Shown piece after piece: positions 7,665 to 16,926 of a stretch of 64,000 nucleotides of DNA. The notes beneath the pieces are model-generated. The model saw only the letters and a list, made by a program, of their open reading frames with translations, ran no database searches and was not told the origin of the DNA. Within the stretch, counting starts at the first letter, position 1. Each line of letters begins with the position of its first letter. A program made the position numbers and the translations under genes. The stretch comes from GCA-2794515 sp034436155. GTDB lineage: Bacteria; Chloroflexota; Anaerolineae; Aggregatilineales; Phototrophicaceae. The stretch spans positions 62,001 through 126,000 of the forward strand of contig DAOTVP010000015.1 in NCBI GenBank assembly GCA_034436155.1, in the 5' to 3' direction.

Positions 7665-8837
7665 ATGACCAATACGTCTCATTTTAATTCATCTTATATA
7701 TCCCCATTACCTTCTGCATTTTTTCCGCTCGATTTTGACCGTTATGTGCAACAAACCATCACCCGTGCGATAGCGGTGCAACAAATTCCATCCCCAACAT
7801 TTTTAGAAGAAAAACGCGCTCAATATGTCGCCGACCAATTCCATACGCTCGGTTTAACGGATGTGAGCATAGACGATGTGTATAATGTGTATGGGTTGCT
7901 CAAAGGCGAACAATCGGGCAAGGCATTGATGATTTCTGCCCATACGGATACGGTTTTCCCAATAGATACCGCCCTCACCATCAAACGGCTTGACCATTTC
8001 ATTTATGGTGTGGGATTGGGTGATAATAGCTTGGGCGTGGCAGGACTCTTATTTTTAGCCGAATTTTTAAGCGCCGAAGCCAGAAAACCCCCGTGTGATA
8101 TTTGGTTTGTTGCGCCGAGTCGTGAAGAGGGTCTCGGTGATTTAGGTGGCATGAAAGTCGCGTTTGCGCGTTTGCAAGCCGATATCAAAGCGGTGATAAA
8201 CCTTGAGGGGATGGCATTTGGATTTGTCTATAATGGGGGCATTGCGGTGCGTCGTTTGCATATTGTCACCAAAGCCGAAGGTGGGCATAGTTGGTTACAA
8301 TTTGGTAGACCAAGCGCGGTGCATAACTTGATGACTATCGGCGCGAAAATCGCCACCATCAAACCCCCAACCCACCCGCGCACCACTTATAATATCGGCA
8401 TGGTGCAAGGTGGACATTCGATTAACTCGATTGCCACAGAGGCGGCGATGTGGCTGGATTTACGCTCAGAAGCATCTGACGAATTGGCAAAATTAGAGCA
8501 TCACGTCCGCCAAATTGTCGCCCATTCGGTTCAAGATGGGGTACAATTTGAGATAAAATTAGTCGGAGACCGTCCGTCAGGGCGAATCGCCGATGACCAT
8601 CCATTGGTGCAGATGGCGCTTGGCGCGTTAGCGTATGTTGGGGTGACGGGGTCCCTCGAAACGGGCAGTACCGATGCTAATGTGCCACTCGCAAATGGAT
8701 GCCCTGCTGTGACCATTGGCTTGGCGCGTGGTGGTAATGCTCATCGTCTGGATGAATACATAGACCCTACCCCTCTCGCCGATGGATTACGCCAATTGGT
8801 GGCATTCACATGGTGGGCGGGGCAATGGACTGGATAA
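7665..8837 (+). CDS. M20/M28-type metallopeptidase (aminopeptidase/deacylase)
   Basis: 390 residues. The two-zinc catalytic set of the M20 family is complete: SAHTDTVF (His and Asp), GLGDNSLGVAGL (bridging Asp), SREEGLGDLGG (catalytic Glu pair), INLEG, and GGNAHRLDEYI (final His). The central GGHSWLQFGRPSAVHNL region is the dimerisation or lid domain inserted in the catalytic fold. Such enzymes release N-terminal residues from peptides or remove acyl groups from amino acids; the exact substrate is not evident. An upstream in-frame ATG at 7638 would add nine residues, but it has no ribosome site and abuts the rpsT hairpin, so 7665 is given with modest certainty. Confidence 0.82.
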   Translation: MTNTSHFNSSYISPLPSAFFPLDFDRYVQQTITRAIAVQQIPSPTFLEEKRAQYVADQFHTLGLTDVSIDDVYNVYGLLKGEQSGKALMISAHTDTVFPIDTALTIKRLDHFIYGVGLGDNSLGVAGLLFLAEFLSAEARKPPCDIWFVAPSREEGLGDLGGMKVAFARLQADIKAVINLEGMAFGFVYNGGIAVRRLHIVTKAEGGHSWLQFGRPSAVHNLMTIGAKIATIKPPTHPRTTYNIGMVQGGHSINSIATEAAMWLDLRSEASDELAKLEHHVRQIVAHSVQDGVQFEIKLVGDRPSGRIADDHPLVQMALGALAYVGVTGSLETGSTDANVPLANGCPAVTIGLARGGNAHRLDEYIDPTPLADGLRQLVAFTWWAGQWTG

Positions 8838-8860
8838 TTAACAAGGAGTGATGTGGAATT

Positions 8861-9706
8861 ATGGCAGAATCGGTAGATATTTTACTCACCATTCCAGAAG
8901 AAAAAGCAAAACGTTATTATACCGAATTGTCAGAAAAAACGGGTTTTAATTTGCATATCGCCCATAGTATGGATGACACGCTCGACATTTTAGGGGATAA
9001 AAATAATCATGTGGATGTGTTTGTGATAGACCAAGCTATCGGCGACACTTTCTTTTTTCTCAATCATTTGCGCCGTAAATATCCGCGCTTGTTGGTGATT
9101 TTGGTCGATGAAGAAGCCGATTTTGGGATGCCCGGTCAAGCCGATGAATTCACCAATGAGCCATTCAAAGCCGATGACCTCGCCAAACGCATCACCAAAT
9201 TGATGTCTGAACGGCGTATGGAGACATTGCGCTCGGATAGTTTGCCCGCCGTGCGTAACATCAATCAGAGCATCAAAAAAGCGGCGGGTGTTTTGGGTAA
9301 AATTGAGGCTTCGGTGAACGCTTGCATCGATCAGGGGTATGATTATGTCGCTTATTATGGCATAGATTCGCAATCGCCCCTCAAACTATCGCTCAAGGCA
9401 CAAGCGGGACCCAAAACTATCCAATCGATTGCGCCCAAAGATGCCTCAGCCGATGACCTGATGGGGTGGGTGGCGCAAAATGGGCAGAGCCGTATCGCAG
9501 GACCCGAAGATAAGCCCAATCATATCCTCGTCTCGCGTGGACGTTTAGGCGCAATTTCGTGCGTGCCTGTCAATTTTAGCAACCGCAGTTTTGGCGTGAT
9601 TGCCGCTTGTAAAGACCGTCCAGGGAGCATCACGCAAGAGGCGGTACTGATGTTGGAACTCATCGCCGCGCAATTGGCGACTGCCCTCACCAAAGAGATG
9701 AAATAA
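8861..9706 (+). CDS. Pseudo-receiver plus GAF domain protein
   Basis: 281 residues. Residues 5-115 look like a response-regulator receiver: DILLTIPEE, VDVFVIDQAIGD with the putative phospho-Asp D57, VILVDEE, and NEPFKADDLAKRI. The paired acidic residues near the first strand are shifted or missing, and the usual Lys of the KPF motif is Glu (E100). It may therefore not be phosphorylated normally. After a helical linker, residues 140-280 form a GAF-like sensor domain (GYDYVAYYGID, GWVAQNGQSRIAG, LGAISCVPVNFSNRSFGVIAA). No output domain is present. Its ribosome site is AAGGAG at about 8845-8850. The HAD hydrolase gene follows after two bases, so the two are co-transcribed. Confidence 0.72.
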   Translation: MAESVDILLTIPEEKAKRYYTELSEKTGFNLHIAHSMDDTLDILGDKNNHVDVFVIDQAIGDTFFFLNHLRRKYPRLLVILVDEEADFGMPGQADEFTNEPFKADDLAKRITKLMSERRMETLRSDSLPAVRNINQSIKKAAGVLGKIEASVNACIDQGYDYVAYYGIDSQSPLKLSLKAQAGPKTIQSIAPKDASADDLMGWVAQNGQSRIAGPEDKPNHILVSRGRLGAISCVPVNFSNRSFGVIAACKDRPGSITQEAVLMLELIAAQLATALTKEMK

Positions 9707-9708
9707 GT

Positions 9709-10329
9709 ATGCCTATCGCTTTTATTTTCGATTTTGGCGGGGTCTTGATGCAAACACACGATTATGCCCCGCGTCATGCGTGGGATGAACGGCTCGGTTT
9801 GCCACACGGTAGCATCGAAAAAGCCGTGCATAATACAGATAGTTGGGTACGCGCTCAGAAGGGCGAAATGACCCCTGCCGATTATTGGGCGGATGTCGCC
9901 TCAAGATTGGGCATTTCATCCGATGAGGTGGCACAATTGGCACATGATTTTTATGCGGGTGATGCTTTGAATACAAAACTGATTGCCCTCATCCAAAAAT
10001 TGCGCGATGATGGGCATATCGTGGGGTTATTGAGCAATGATAGCCTCGAATTAGAGCAAAAATTACACCATCTCGATATTTATCAGCTATTCAATCCGTT
10101 GCACATCTCGGCAAAATTGGGTGTCATGAAACCGCAACCCGATGTTTATGCACGGGTGCGCGAATCGTTACCATATGATGCGTATCCGATTGTGCTGATT
10201 GATGACCGCATCGATAACATTCACGGCGCGATTAAAGCGGGGTGGGTGGGGGTATTTTATCAACCCCAATTAGATATTCAGCCTATTTTATACAAGCTAA
10301 TAGATGCACATCGCAAAAAAATTGGGTAA
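9709..10329 (+). CDS. HAD-superfamily hydrolase (YihX-like, subfamily IA)
   Basis: 206 residues. HAD motif I is FDFGGVLM (nucleophilic Asp; the +2 residue is Gly, as in YihX-type phosphatases). Motif II is GLLSNDS, motif III is the Lys in KLGVMKPQPDVY, and motif IV is VLIDDRIDNI. A helical cap lies between motifs I and II. Such enzymes dephosphorylate small phosphorylated metabolites, often sugar phosphates; the substrate is unknown. It is directly downstream of the receiver-GAF gene. Confidence 0.85.
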   Translation: MPIAFIFDFGGVLMQTHDYAPRHAWDERLGLPHGSIEKAVHNTDSWVRAQKGEMTPADYWADVASRLGISSDEVAQLAHDFYAGDALNTKLIALIQKLRDDGHIVGLLSNDSLELEQKLHHLDIYQLFNPLHISAKLGVMKPQPDVYARVRESLPYDAYPIVLIDDRIDNIHGAIKAGWVGVFYQPQLDIQPILYKLIDAHRKKIG

Positions 10330-10388
10330 TATAGAGTTTATTATCATGTTGTTATGATGTGTAAGGGTTTGATAACTGTGGATAATCG

Positions 10389-10424
10389 CCCATTACACAA
10401 TGTCAATTGTACAGGTGTAATGGG
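10389..10424. repeat. Inverted repeat, module C type
   Basis: Perfect 10-base arms CCCATTACAC (10389-10398) and GTGTAATGGG (10415-10424) with a 16-base centre. The arms closely match the CCATTACA/TGTAATGG palindrome at 25911-25945 and the CCATTACA half site at 51912. It lies upstream of the membrane-protein gene at 10482 and could act in that message or as a binding site. Confidence 0.6.
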
Positions 10425-10481
10425 TATATTCGCCCGCAAATTGCGCCCTTAACACACTACTGCGTAAAAGGAGCATGTTTG

Positions 10482-11144
10482 ATGTTCAGGTTTAATCGCA
10501 ATTACACATTATGGTTTTTATTGATTGTCATGAGTATGGTATTTATGGTGTCGCCTGCCATGGCGCAAGGTACTGGGGTGAATATTCAGTTATCCGATAT
10601 TGGACGATTGCTCGGTCCGCGTCAGGGTGTGTATTTATTATTTGATATTCTGCTGTATTTGATATTCTTTTTTGGCATGGTGAACACCCTGCTCATCCCC
10701 GATAAGCAATTGTTTCAAAGCCTGCTGAATATCAGCGTCATCGGCGTAGCTATTTTGAGCAAGCTATTGGTTGGTGGCGTGTTATATGTGCCATTTGATG
10801 AACTTGGGAATGCCTATACCTTTCCGCCGTGTGATTTCCCCGTCTTGATTATGAATGTGTGGATATTCGTTGCGCCGTTGTTGGTGGCGGGGTTGTTGCG
10901 CTCGGTCAAAGGCAAACGTACCAAAGCCCTCGAAGTCTCGATTTTGATGGGGCTATTGGGTGGTGCATATTTCTTTTTATTCTGGGCGACCCAACAACAA
11001 CAATGTAGCACCGCGCCACGCCCCGGTGATTTAGAGCAAGAACTCGGGCCGGGTGCCAGCTTGCTGATTGCTATGACATTCTCTTTGCCGATTATCGAAT
11101 ATCGCGCTCGTCAATTCGTGCGCTTCATCCGCAATCGTAAATAA
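10482..11144 (+). CDS. Secreted-signal multi-pass membrane protein of unknown function
   Basis: 220 residues. The start at 10482 follows AAAGGAG (10467-10473) and gives a signal-like first segment (YTLWFLLIVMSMVFMV, AMAQ). Four or five further hydrophobic stretches follow (VYLLFDILLYLIFFFGMV, LLNISVIGVAILSKLLVGG, VLIMNVWIFVAPLLVAGLL, VSILMGLLGGAYFFLFWA, SLLIAMTFSLPIIEY). No conserved catalytic motif is apparent and I do not recognise the family. It stands alone, flanked by palindromic repeats on both sides. Confidence 0.55.
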   Translation: MFRFNRNYTLWFLLIVMSMVFMVSPAMAQGTGVNIQLSDIGRLLGPRQGVYLLFDILLYLIFFFGMVNTLLIPDKQLFQSLLNISVIGVAILSKLLVGGVLYVPFDELGNAYTFPPCDFPVLIMNVWIFVAPLLVAGLLRSVKGKRTKALEVSILMGLLGGAYFFLFWATQQQQCSTAPRPGDLEQELGPGASLLIAMTFSLPIIEYRARQFVRFIRNRK

Positions 11145-11165
11145 GGTTTTGATGCGTTGTGGAGT

Positions 11166-11331
11166 GGACGCGCAGAAGCGTGTCTGTATAGTCATAAAAA
11201 GATAATTATCATGTCGGGACGATTAGCGCGAAGCGCGTATATCGTCCCGCACAGATGCCATATTTTTGTATTTTCGATAGTTTCTAGGATGCGTATGGGC
11301 GGATTAGCGTAGCGTATATCCATATCCGCCC
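11166..11331. repeat. Dispersed palindromic repeat array, modules A-B-D
   Basis: Three palindromes fill this gap. Module A: GGACGCGC (11166-11173), AGAA loop, GCGTGTCT (11178-11185), pairing with two G-U pairs. Module B: CGGGACGAT (11215-11223) and ATCGTCCCG (11241-11249) around an inner GCGC-GAA-GCGC hairpin; its 23-base core (11221-11243) is the exact reverse complement of the core at 51888-51910. Module D: GGGCGGAT (11297-11304) and ATCCGCCC (11324-11331), with an inner GATTAGCG...AGCGTATATC related to module B. The gap separates a plus-strand gene from the convergent comEC. Confidence 0.75.
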
Positions 11332-11356
11332 TATATTCACCCACAAAAATATCCTG

Positions 11357-13714
11357 TTATTTATCCGCTTGCGCCCACAGGCGTTCTCCGTCCGTCCAAA
11401 AGTGAATCACGCCTTGCCGATCCGTCCGCCAGAGGGGAATTTCTCCCAAAAGGGATAGCGTATCTTCATTTGGGTCTCCCAGACGATTGGCGGGGTCGGC
11501 ATGAACGACCACGACCGATGGCGCGACCATCTCTAAAAAGTCATGATCGAGTGTTCGCGCACCGCCATGCTTGGGCAATTGCATCACGGTAGACGGGGCG
11601 AATACGCCGTTTATCAACATCTCGCGTTGCGCCTCTTGGCTTAAATCGCCCGTCAACAAGAATGATACATCCCCGTAAATAAGCCGTATCACCACCGTGT
11701 TATCATCAAAATCGGGGCTGAGTTCGCCCGTTGTCGGGTGTAATATCTCGATAATTGTGCCATCGGATAAGGTGGCGCTATACCCTGCGCTCACCGTTTG
11801 GCGCTTATAATTATTCAAACGATTATCGAGAGTCGTCTGCACATCCGAAAAACTGCCTTGACCATGCCATAATACCACCCCGACATCATAGCGATTTAAT
11901 ACATCCAACACGGCGCGATTATCAAAATCATCGGGCTGAGTGATGATCAACATTTCGAGGGTGGTATCATCAAATGGCAACCTATCGCCGAGTGCCGTCA
12001 ATAATTGCGAGGGGTAACTGCCTCCATCCACCAAAATATGCGCCCCGCCTGCCGTCTGGATGAGGATTGCGTTGTTGTGTCCCATCGTCAAAAAGCAGAC
12101 GTGCAACATGCCATCGGGACGACTGATGATCGCGCCACCCATCAGCATCACCACGCCCAACGCGCCAAAAAAGCTGATGCTACGGGCGAATTTGCTCCGT
12201 ATCGTTTGGATGAATATCCGCCAAAAACGCGGTTGAATCGCAGACATCATCATCACTCCTATCAGGATGATATAAAATAGCAACGCGAGGCGCGGGTCTA
12301 AGCGCCATTCCACATCGGCAAATGGTATTTGCGCGAAGATTCGTACCATGCTCAGCGTATAACTGAGGAATAAATACGTTAGCCAAAATAATATCTGACC
12401 AATCGTGGGGATAAAAATACCAATCCCGACTGATATTGCCCCCAATATCAAGATGTAACTTTGCACGGGGATGATCAACAAATTCACAGGCAATGCCACC
12501 AGCGAAAATCTGCCGAAACTGGCGAGGATAATCGGCGTGGTGGTGATTTGCGCCGCGATGGTGACAATCAACGGTTCGGTGAGCCAATTGCTGAGGCTTT
12601 GCGCGGCGGATTGTGGAAAGATTTGGCGTACCCCGCTATTAAAAGCGCGTTGTAACGGTGTGACGAATAACGATAACCCCAACACGGCGGCGAAACTGAG
12701 CTGAAAACTGGCATCCCAAAAAACAGTCGGCGTGATGAACGACATCAGCAACACCACAAACGCTAACGATGCAGGCACAAACGTATTTCGGCGCAAGGTC
12801 TGACCAATCAACAAAACACCCGTCATGAGCGCCGCCCGTAACACGGCGGGATTTGCCCCTGCTAGTGCGGTATAAATCGCCATCACACCCAACGATAACC
12901 ACAGAATTGTCCAACGGCGACTCGGAAACAACCATGCGAGCAAATTTTGGACAACGCTCGCCACTATCACCATGTTGAATCCGCTAATCGCCACGATATG
13001 CGCTGTGCCTGTGGTGCTGAATGCGTCTTGGATTTCGGGCGATAAATGCCGTTCATCGCCCAACAAAATGCCGATGAGCAAGCCTGATGCGGGTTGTGGT
13101 AGCGCGTGGATAATCATCTCGCTGATACGGGCGCGAATATCGGCGAGCGTGTGGATGAATGGGCTACCGCCCCCGCGTGATAAAATTTGGATGCTGGTCT
13201 TGTCCATCATCGAAAACACGCCAGAACGGGCTAAATAATCGGCATACGAAAACGTATCATAACTCTGTGGTGTGATGAGTTCACCCGTCGCTTTGAGTAT
13301 ATCCCCATAACGAATATCGGCATTGGGCGGGGCTATCACCAACACCTGCCCCGATGTTTCATCCACTAAATCCCCCCGCATGACCTGAATCGCGTTGAGG
13401 CGGATGAGTTGGCGGTCATCGCGCACATCGGGCAATGCGACCACCTCGCCGATGATGCTAATCCCGATTCCGCCTTGCTCGTTATACTGCGCTACATCGC
13501 TGGTTTGGGGGATAGACGCATAACGTGATGCGCCCAACGCGAAGCCGACACATGCAATCAGCACCCAACGCCATGTGTATCTTGAGCGATTCGCATAGGC
13601 GAGGATGCCAAAACCCAGCGCCATGACCAACCACCACAGAGGGGTGATAGCTGGCAACACTGAGCCGAAAAAGATGCCAATTGCCCAACCCATAGCGACA
13701 TAAACCAGTCGCAT
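11357..13714 (-). CDS. comEC: ComEC/Rec2-family DNA-uptake channel protein with degenerate metallo-beta-lactamase domain
   Basis: 785 residues. The N-terminal region (residues 1-220) has short membrane segments and an OB-like DUF4131 domain. The central competence domain carries the diagnostic GLLIGILLGDERHLSPEIQDAF and HIVAISGFNMVIVASVV motifs and about eight membrane segments. The C-terminal 260 residues form a metallo-beta-lactamase-like domain. ComEC moves single-stranded DNA across the inner membrane in natural competence. Here the usual THxDxDH zinc motif reads TQPDDFD (592-598) and the later HHG is KHGG (715-718), while LLTGDLSQEAQ is kept. Nuclease activity is therefore doubtful. Ribosome site: AAAGGA just upstream. 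ComEA and pilus genes are not in the window. Confidence 0.85.
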   Translation of the reverse strand: MRLVYVAMGWAIGIFFGSVLPAITPLWWLVMALGFGILAYANRSRYTWRWVLIACVGFALGASRYASIPQTSDVAQYNEQGGIGISIIGEVVALPDVRDDRQLIRLNAIQVMRGDLVDETSGQVLVIAPPNADIRYGDILKATGELITPQSYDTFSYADYLARSGVFSMMDKTSIQILSRGGGSPFIHTLADIRARISEMIIHALPQPASGLLIGILLGDERHLSPEIQDAFSTTGTAHIVAISGFNMVIVASVVQNLLAWLFPSRRWTILWLSLGVMAIYTALAGANPAVLRAALMTGVLLIGQTLRRNTFVPASLAFVVLLMSFITPTVFWDASFQLSFAAVLGLSLFVTPLQRAFNSGVRQIFPQSAAQSLSNWLTEPLIVTIAAQITTTPIILASFGRFSLVALPVNLLIIPVQSYILILGAISVGIGIFIPTIGQILFWLTYLFLSYTLSMVRIFAQIPFADVEWRLDPRLALLFYIILIGVMMMSAIQPRFWRIFIQTIRSKFARSISFFGALGVVMLMGGAIISRPDGMLHVCFLTMGHNNAILIQTAGGAHILVDGGSYPSQLLTALGDRLPFDDTTLEMLIITQPDDFDNRAVLDVLNRYDVGVVLWHGQGSFSDVQTTLDNRLNNYKRQTVSAGYSATLSDGTIIEILHPTTGELSPDFDDNTVVIRLIYGDVSFLLTGDLSQEAQREMLINGVFAPSTVMQLPKHGGARTLDHDFLEMVAPSVVVVHADPANRLGDPNEDTLSLLGEIPLWRTDRQGVIHFWTDGERLWAQADK

Positions 13715-13772
13715 AATGTTTATCCTTTGCGTAGATATAACTTTTTAGATTATAGCGAACATCGGCGTAAAA

Positions 13773-13808
13773 TAAAAAAAGACCCGCCCTTGTGCGAGAA
13801 GCGGGTCT
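13773..13808 (-). terminator. Rho-independent terminator of the glyoxylate operon
   Basis: Read on the minus strand, stem AGACCCGC / GCGGGTCT (complement of 13801-13808 and 13780-13787) with a 13-base loop is followed by a run of seven T. It lies 65 bases after the isocitrate lyase stop codon. Confidence 0.85.
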
Positions 13809-13872
13809 GCAACGCTGATAAAAGGATTCGTGTGATTTATCTTTCAAAATTGCCCTTATGGAGGGGTGTTGC

Positions 13873-15165
13873 TTATTGTGCGACAGCTCCGACTGAGAAT
13901 TGTTCTTCTTCAGTCGAGCCACTCATCGCCGTAGTGGAACTCATACCCGCCGTCACCACGCTTTGCACGAGGTCGAAATAACCCGTACCCACGAAGGTCT
14001 GATGTTTCACGGCGCGGTAGCCATCCGTGCGTTCCAATTCAAATTCGCGGTCTTGCAATTTCGAGTAGGCGCTCATGCCATAATCACGATAAGCACTCGC
14101 CAATTCAAACATGCTCAAATTGAGCGCATGGAAACCCGCGAGGGTGATGAATTGGAATTTATAGCCCATCTTGCCCAATTCTTTTTGGAATTTGGCGATG
14201 GTGTTCGCGTCGAGGTTTTTGCTCCAATTGAACGAAGGTGAGCAATTATACATCAACAATTTGTTGGGATATTCGCGGTGGATGGCTTCCGCGAATTGAC
14301 GCGCTTCTTCTAAATCGGGATGTGAGGTTTCGCACCAAATCATATCGGCATACGGGGCATATGCCAAACCGCGTGCGATTGCCGCTTCGAGTCCGTGACG
14401 GACTTCGTAGAAGCCTTCTGAGGTGCGTTTGCCTGTGATGAATTTTTGGTCACGGACATCAATATCGCTGGTGAGCAAGGTGGCGCTATCGGCATCGGTA
14501 CGGGCGATAATCAAGGTGGGGACATCCATCACATCCGCCGCCAAGCGTGCCGCCACCAATTTATTGATGAATTCGCTGGTCGGCACAAGCACTTTTCCGC
14601 CTAAATGACCACATTTTTTCGCCGATGCCAATTGGTCTTCAAAGTGAACCCCACCGACACCCGCTTCTATCATGGCTTTCATCAATTCAAAAGCGTTCAG
14701 ATTGCCCCCAAAGCCCGCCTCGGCATCGGCGACCATCGGCGCAAAATAATAGGTATCGCCACCGCCACTCATGTGTTGAATTTGGTCGGCACGTATGAGC
14801 GCATTATTGATACGGCGCACAAGTGCAGGCACAGCATCCACGGGATATAAACTCTGATCGGGATACATTTGCCCTGCGGTGTTGCCATCGGCGGCGACTT
14901 GCCAACCACTGATATACAAGGCTTTCAGACCCGCTTCGACCATCTGCACGGCTTGGTTGCCTGTGATTGCGCCCAACGCATTGACATAATCTTCGGTTTG
15001 GAGCAATTGCCATAACCGTTCTGCGCCCATTTGCGCGAGGGTGTGTTCGATGCGGATTGTGCCACGCAATTTCAGCACATCTTCGGGGGTGTATGGGCGG
15101 GTGATGCCCATCCAACGCGGGTTATTCATCCAGTCGTGTTTCATGGCTAAGGTTGTGGTGTGCAT
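13873..15165 (-). CDS. aceA: Isocitrate lyase
   Basis: 430 residues, the normal bacterial length. It splits isocitrate into succinate and glyoxylate, the first step of the glyoxylate bypass, in the cytoplasm. The active-site signature KKCGH is at residues 183-187 with catalytic C185. PMVADAEAGFGG carries Mg-binding Asp residues, and WCETSHPD, NCSPSFNW and the FQFITLAGFHALN segment are also family hallmarks. The start at 15165 (MHTTTLAM) follows GGAG on the minus strand; the frame upstream to 15204 lacks one. Malate synthase is 39 bases upstream, so both enzymes of the shunt are made from one message. The short C-terminal tail is acidic. Confidence 0.97.
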   Translation of the reverse strand: MHTTTLAMKHDWMNNPRWMGITRPYTPEDVLKLRGTIRIEHTLAQMGAERLWQLLQTEDYVNALGAITGNQAVQMVEAGLKALYISGWQVAADGNTAGQMYPDQSLYPVDAVPALVRRINNALIRADQIQHMSGGGDTYYFAPMVADAEAGFGGNLNAFELMKAMIEAGVGGVHFEDQLASAKKCGHLGGKVLVPTSEFINKLVAARLAADVMDVPTLIIARTDADSATLLTSDIDVRDQKFITGKRTSEGFYEVRHGLEAAIARGLAYAPYADMIWCETSHPDLEEARQFAEAIHREYPNKLLMYNCSPSFNWSKNLDANTIAKFQKELGKMGYKFQFITLAGFHALNLSMFELASAYRDYGMSAYSKLQDREFELERTDGYRAVKHQTFVGTGYFDLVQSVVTAGMSSTTAMSGSTEEEQFSVGAVAQ

Positions 15166-15204
15166 GATAAATCTCTCCTCAAAAATGAAATAAAAAATAA
15201 TCAA

Positions 15205-16785
15205 TCAATCCAAATATTCATATGCGGGTAGGGTGAGGAATTCGGTGAATTCTTCACGCCGAATCATCTGGTCGAAGATGTCGCTGGCAAGTAGGTATTT
15301 GCCATTCTTAAAACGTGTTTCGCCGACTTCATCTTTGATCGCGTCCATTTCCTCTTCTAAAAATTGGCTATAGAGCGATTCAGTCACTTCGCGCCCGTCA
15401 TCCAATTTGGCGCGGTGGTGAAGCCATTGCCATACCTGAGAACGGCTGATTTCGGCGGTGGCGGCATCTTCCATCAGGTTATAAAGTGGGACGCATCCAT
15501 TTCCGCCCAGCCATGCTTCGAGATATTGAATCCCGACCTTCAAATTCCAACGCAAACCGTGTTCGGTGATTGTGCCTTCGCTAGGCGTGAGCAAATCATC
15601 CGCCACCACATGCACATCAGGACGTTGTTTGGTCAATTGGTTGGGGGAGGGCATGTAGGTGTTGAAAATACCCATTGCCGTCTCGACTAGACCAGGGTGC
15701 GCCACCCATGTGCCATCATGACCCTCTTGTGCCTCGCGTAATTTATCTTGGCGCACTTTTTCCATCGCTTTCTCATTGGCATCGAGGTCATTTTTAATCG
15801 GGATTTGTGCCGCCATCCCGCCCATGGCATGAGCGCCCCGTTTATGACACGTTTTAATCACATTCAGCGTATAATTCCGCATAAACGGCACCGTCATGGT
15901 GACTTGGGCGCGGTCTGGGAGCAGGCGCTTGGGGTCTTTATGAAATTTTTTAATATAGCTAAAGATATAATCCCACCGACCACAATTTAAGCCTGCTGAA
16001 TGGTCGCGCAGTTCATATAAAATTTCTTCGGTCTCAAATGTCGCTAAAATCGTCTCTATAAGTACGGTTGCTTTAATCGTCCCACGCGGGATATTCAGTT
16101 CATCTTGGGCGAGGTTGAACACATCATTCCACAACCGCGCTTCTAAATGACTTTCGAGTTTGGGCAGATAAAAATAAGGTCCTGTCCCACGCTTGAGCAA
16201 TTCATGGGCGTTATGAAAGAAATACAAGCCGAAGTCGAATAATCCGCCTGCTATCGGTTGACCATCCACCCAGAAATGCTTCTCGTTCAAATGCCACCCG
16301 CGCGGGCGCACCATCAACACCGCCGTTTGCGGATTGAGTTGATAATGCTTGCCTGTTTCGTTGGTGTAGGTAATAGTACGGCGCACGGCATCGCGCAGAT
16401 TAATCTGACCATCCACCATATTGAACCATGTCGGTGCGTTGGCATCTTCAAAATCTGCCATGAACACTTTCGCGCCACTATTCAGGGCGTTGATGACCAT
16501 TTTACGGTCGGTCGGACCCGTGATTTCGACACGGCGGTCTTGCAAATCATCGGGTACAGGCGCAACTTGCCATGCACTTTCGCGGATATGGCGCGTTTCT
16601 GGCAAAAAGTCGGGCAATTCTCCCGCGTTAATGCGCGTCTGGCGCTCTTTGCGTTTTTGCAGTAACGCATTGCGCTGGTCGGTGAATTGGCGGGCGAGTT
16701 TGGCGAGAAATGTCACCGCTTCATCCGTTAGGATCTCGGCAAATTCTGGGGTGATGTCGCCCTTGATTTCAACTCCGTTAACCAT
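15205..16785 (-). CDS. aceB: Malate synthase A
   Basis: 526 residues, matching malate synthase isoform A (about 530) rather than the longer G form. It condenses glyoxylate with acetyl-CoA to malate. Visible family regions include KVFMADFEDANAPTWFNMVD, VRPRGWHLNEKHFWVDG, the LRDHSAGLNCGRWDYIFSYI signature, and a C-terminal QYLEAWLGGNGCVPLYNLMEDAATAEISR. The ribosome site GGAAAGGAG precedes the ATG. It is the first gene of the aceB-aceA pair. A possible IclR-type operator lies 143 bases upstream. Confidence 0.97.
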   Translation of the reverse strand: MVNGVEIKGDITPEFAEILTDEAVTFLAKLARQFTDQRNALLQKRKERQTRINAGELPDFLPETRHIRESAWQVAPVPDDLQDRRVEITGPTDRKMVINALNSGAKVFMADFEDANAPTWFNMVDGQINLRDAVRRTITYTNETGKHYQLNPQTAVLMVRPRGWHLNEKHFWVDGQPIAGGLFDFGLYFFHNAHELLKRGTGPYFYLPKLESHLEARLWNDVFNLAQDELNIPRGTIKATVLIETILATFETEEILYELRDHSAGLNCGRWDYIFSYIKKFHKDPKRLLPDRAQVTMTVPFMRNYTLNVIKTCHKRGAHAMGGMAAQIPIKNDLDANEKAMEKVRQDKLREAQEGHDGTWVAHPGLVETAMGIFNTYMPSPNQLTKQRPDVHVVADDLLTPSEGTITEHGLRWNLKVGIQYLEAWLGGNGCVPLYNLMEDAATAEISRSQVWQWLHHRAKLDDGREVTESLYSQFLEEEMDAIKDEVGETRFKNGKYLLASDIFDQMIRREEFTEFLTLPAYEYLD

Positions 16786-16843
16786 CTTGTCTCCTTTCCT
16801 GTGTGATGTGTCTTGTGAATTCTTTTACAAGTGTATGCGTTTA

Positions 16844-16860
16844 TGATGTGAAAAACATCA
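16844..16860. promoter_or_regulatory. Second palindrome in the aceB-fakA divergent gap
   Basis: TGATGT (16844-16849), five bases, ACATCA (16855-16860). It lies between aceB and the IclR-like site and could be an operator or a small hairpin in the aceB leader. Confidence 0.35.
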
Positions 16861-16926
16861 CTAATCATGAACGAACATTTCACACAGTTTTCCGACACAG
16901 TGTACTAATCTAACGCGCATTTAATT

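Noticed and set aside
10377..10385. Perfect DnaA box (TGTGGATAA)
   Set aside because: A single box without neighbours, AT-rich region or dnaA/dnaN genes; not evidence for an origin.
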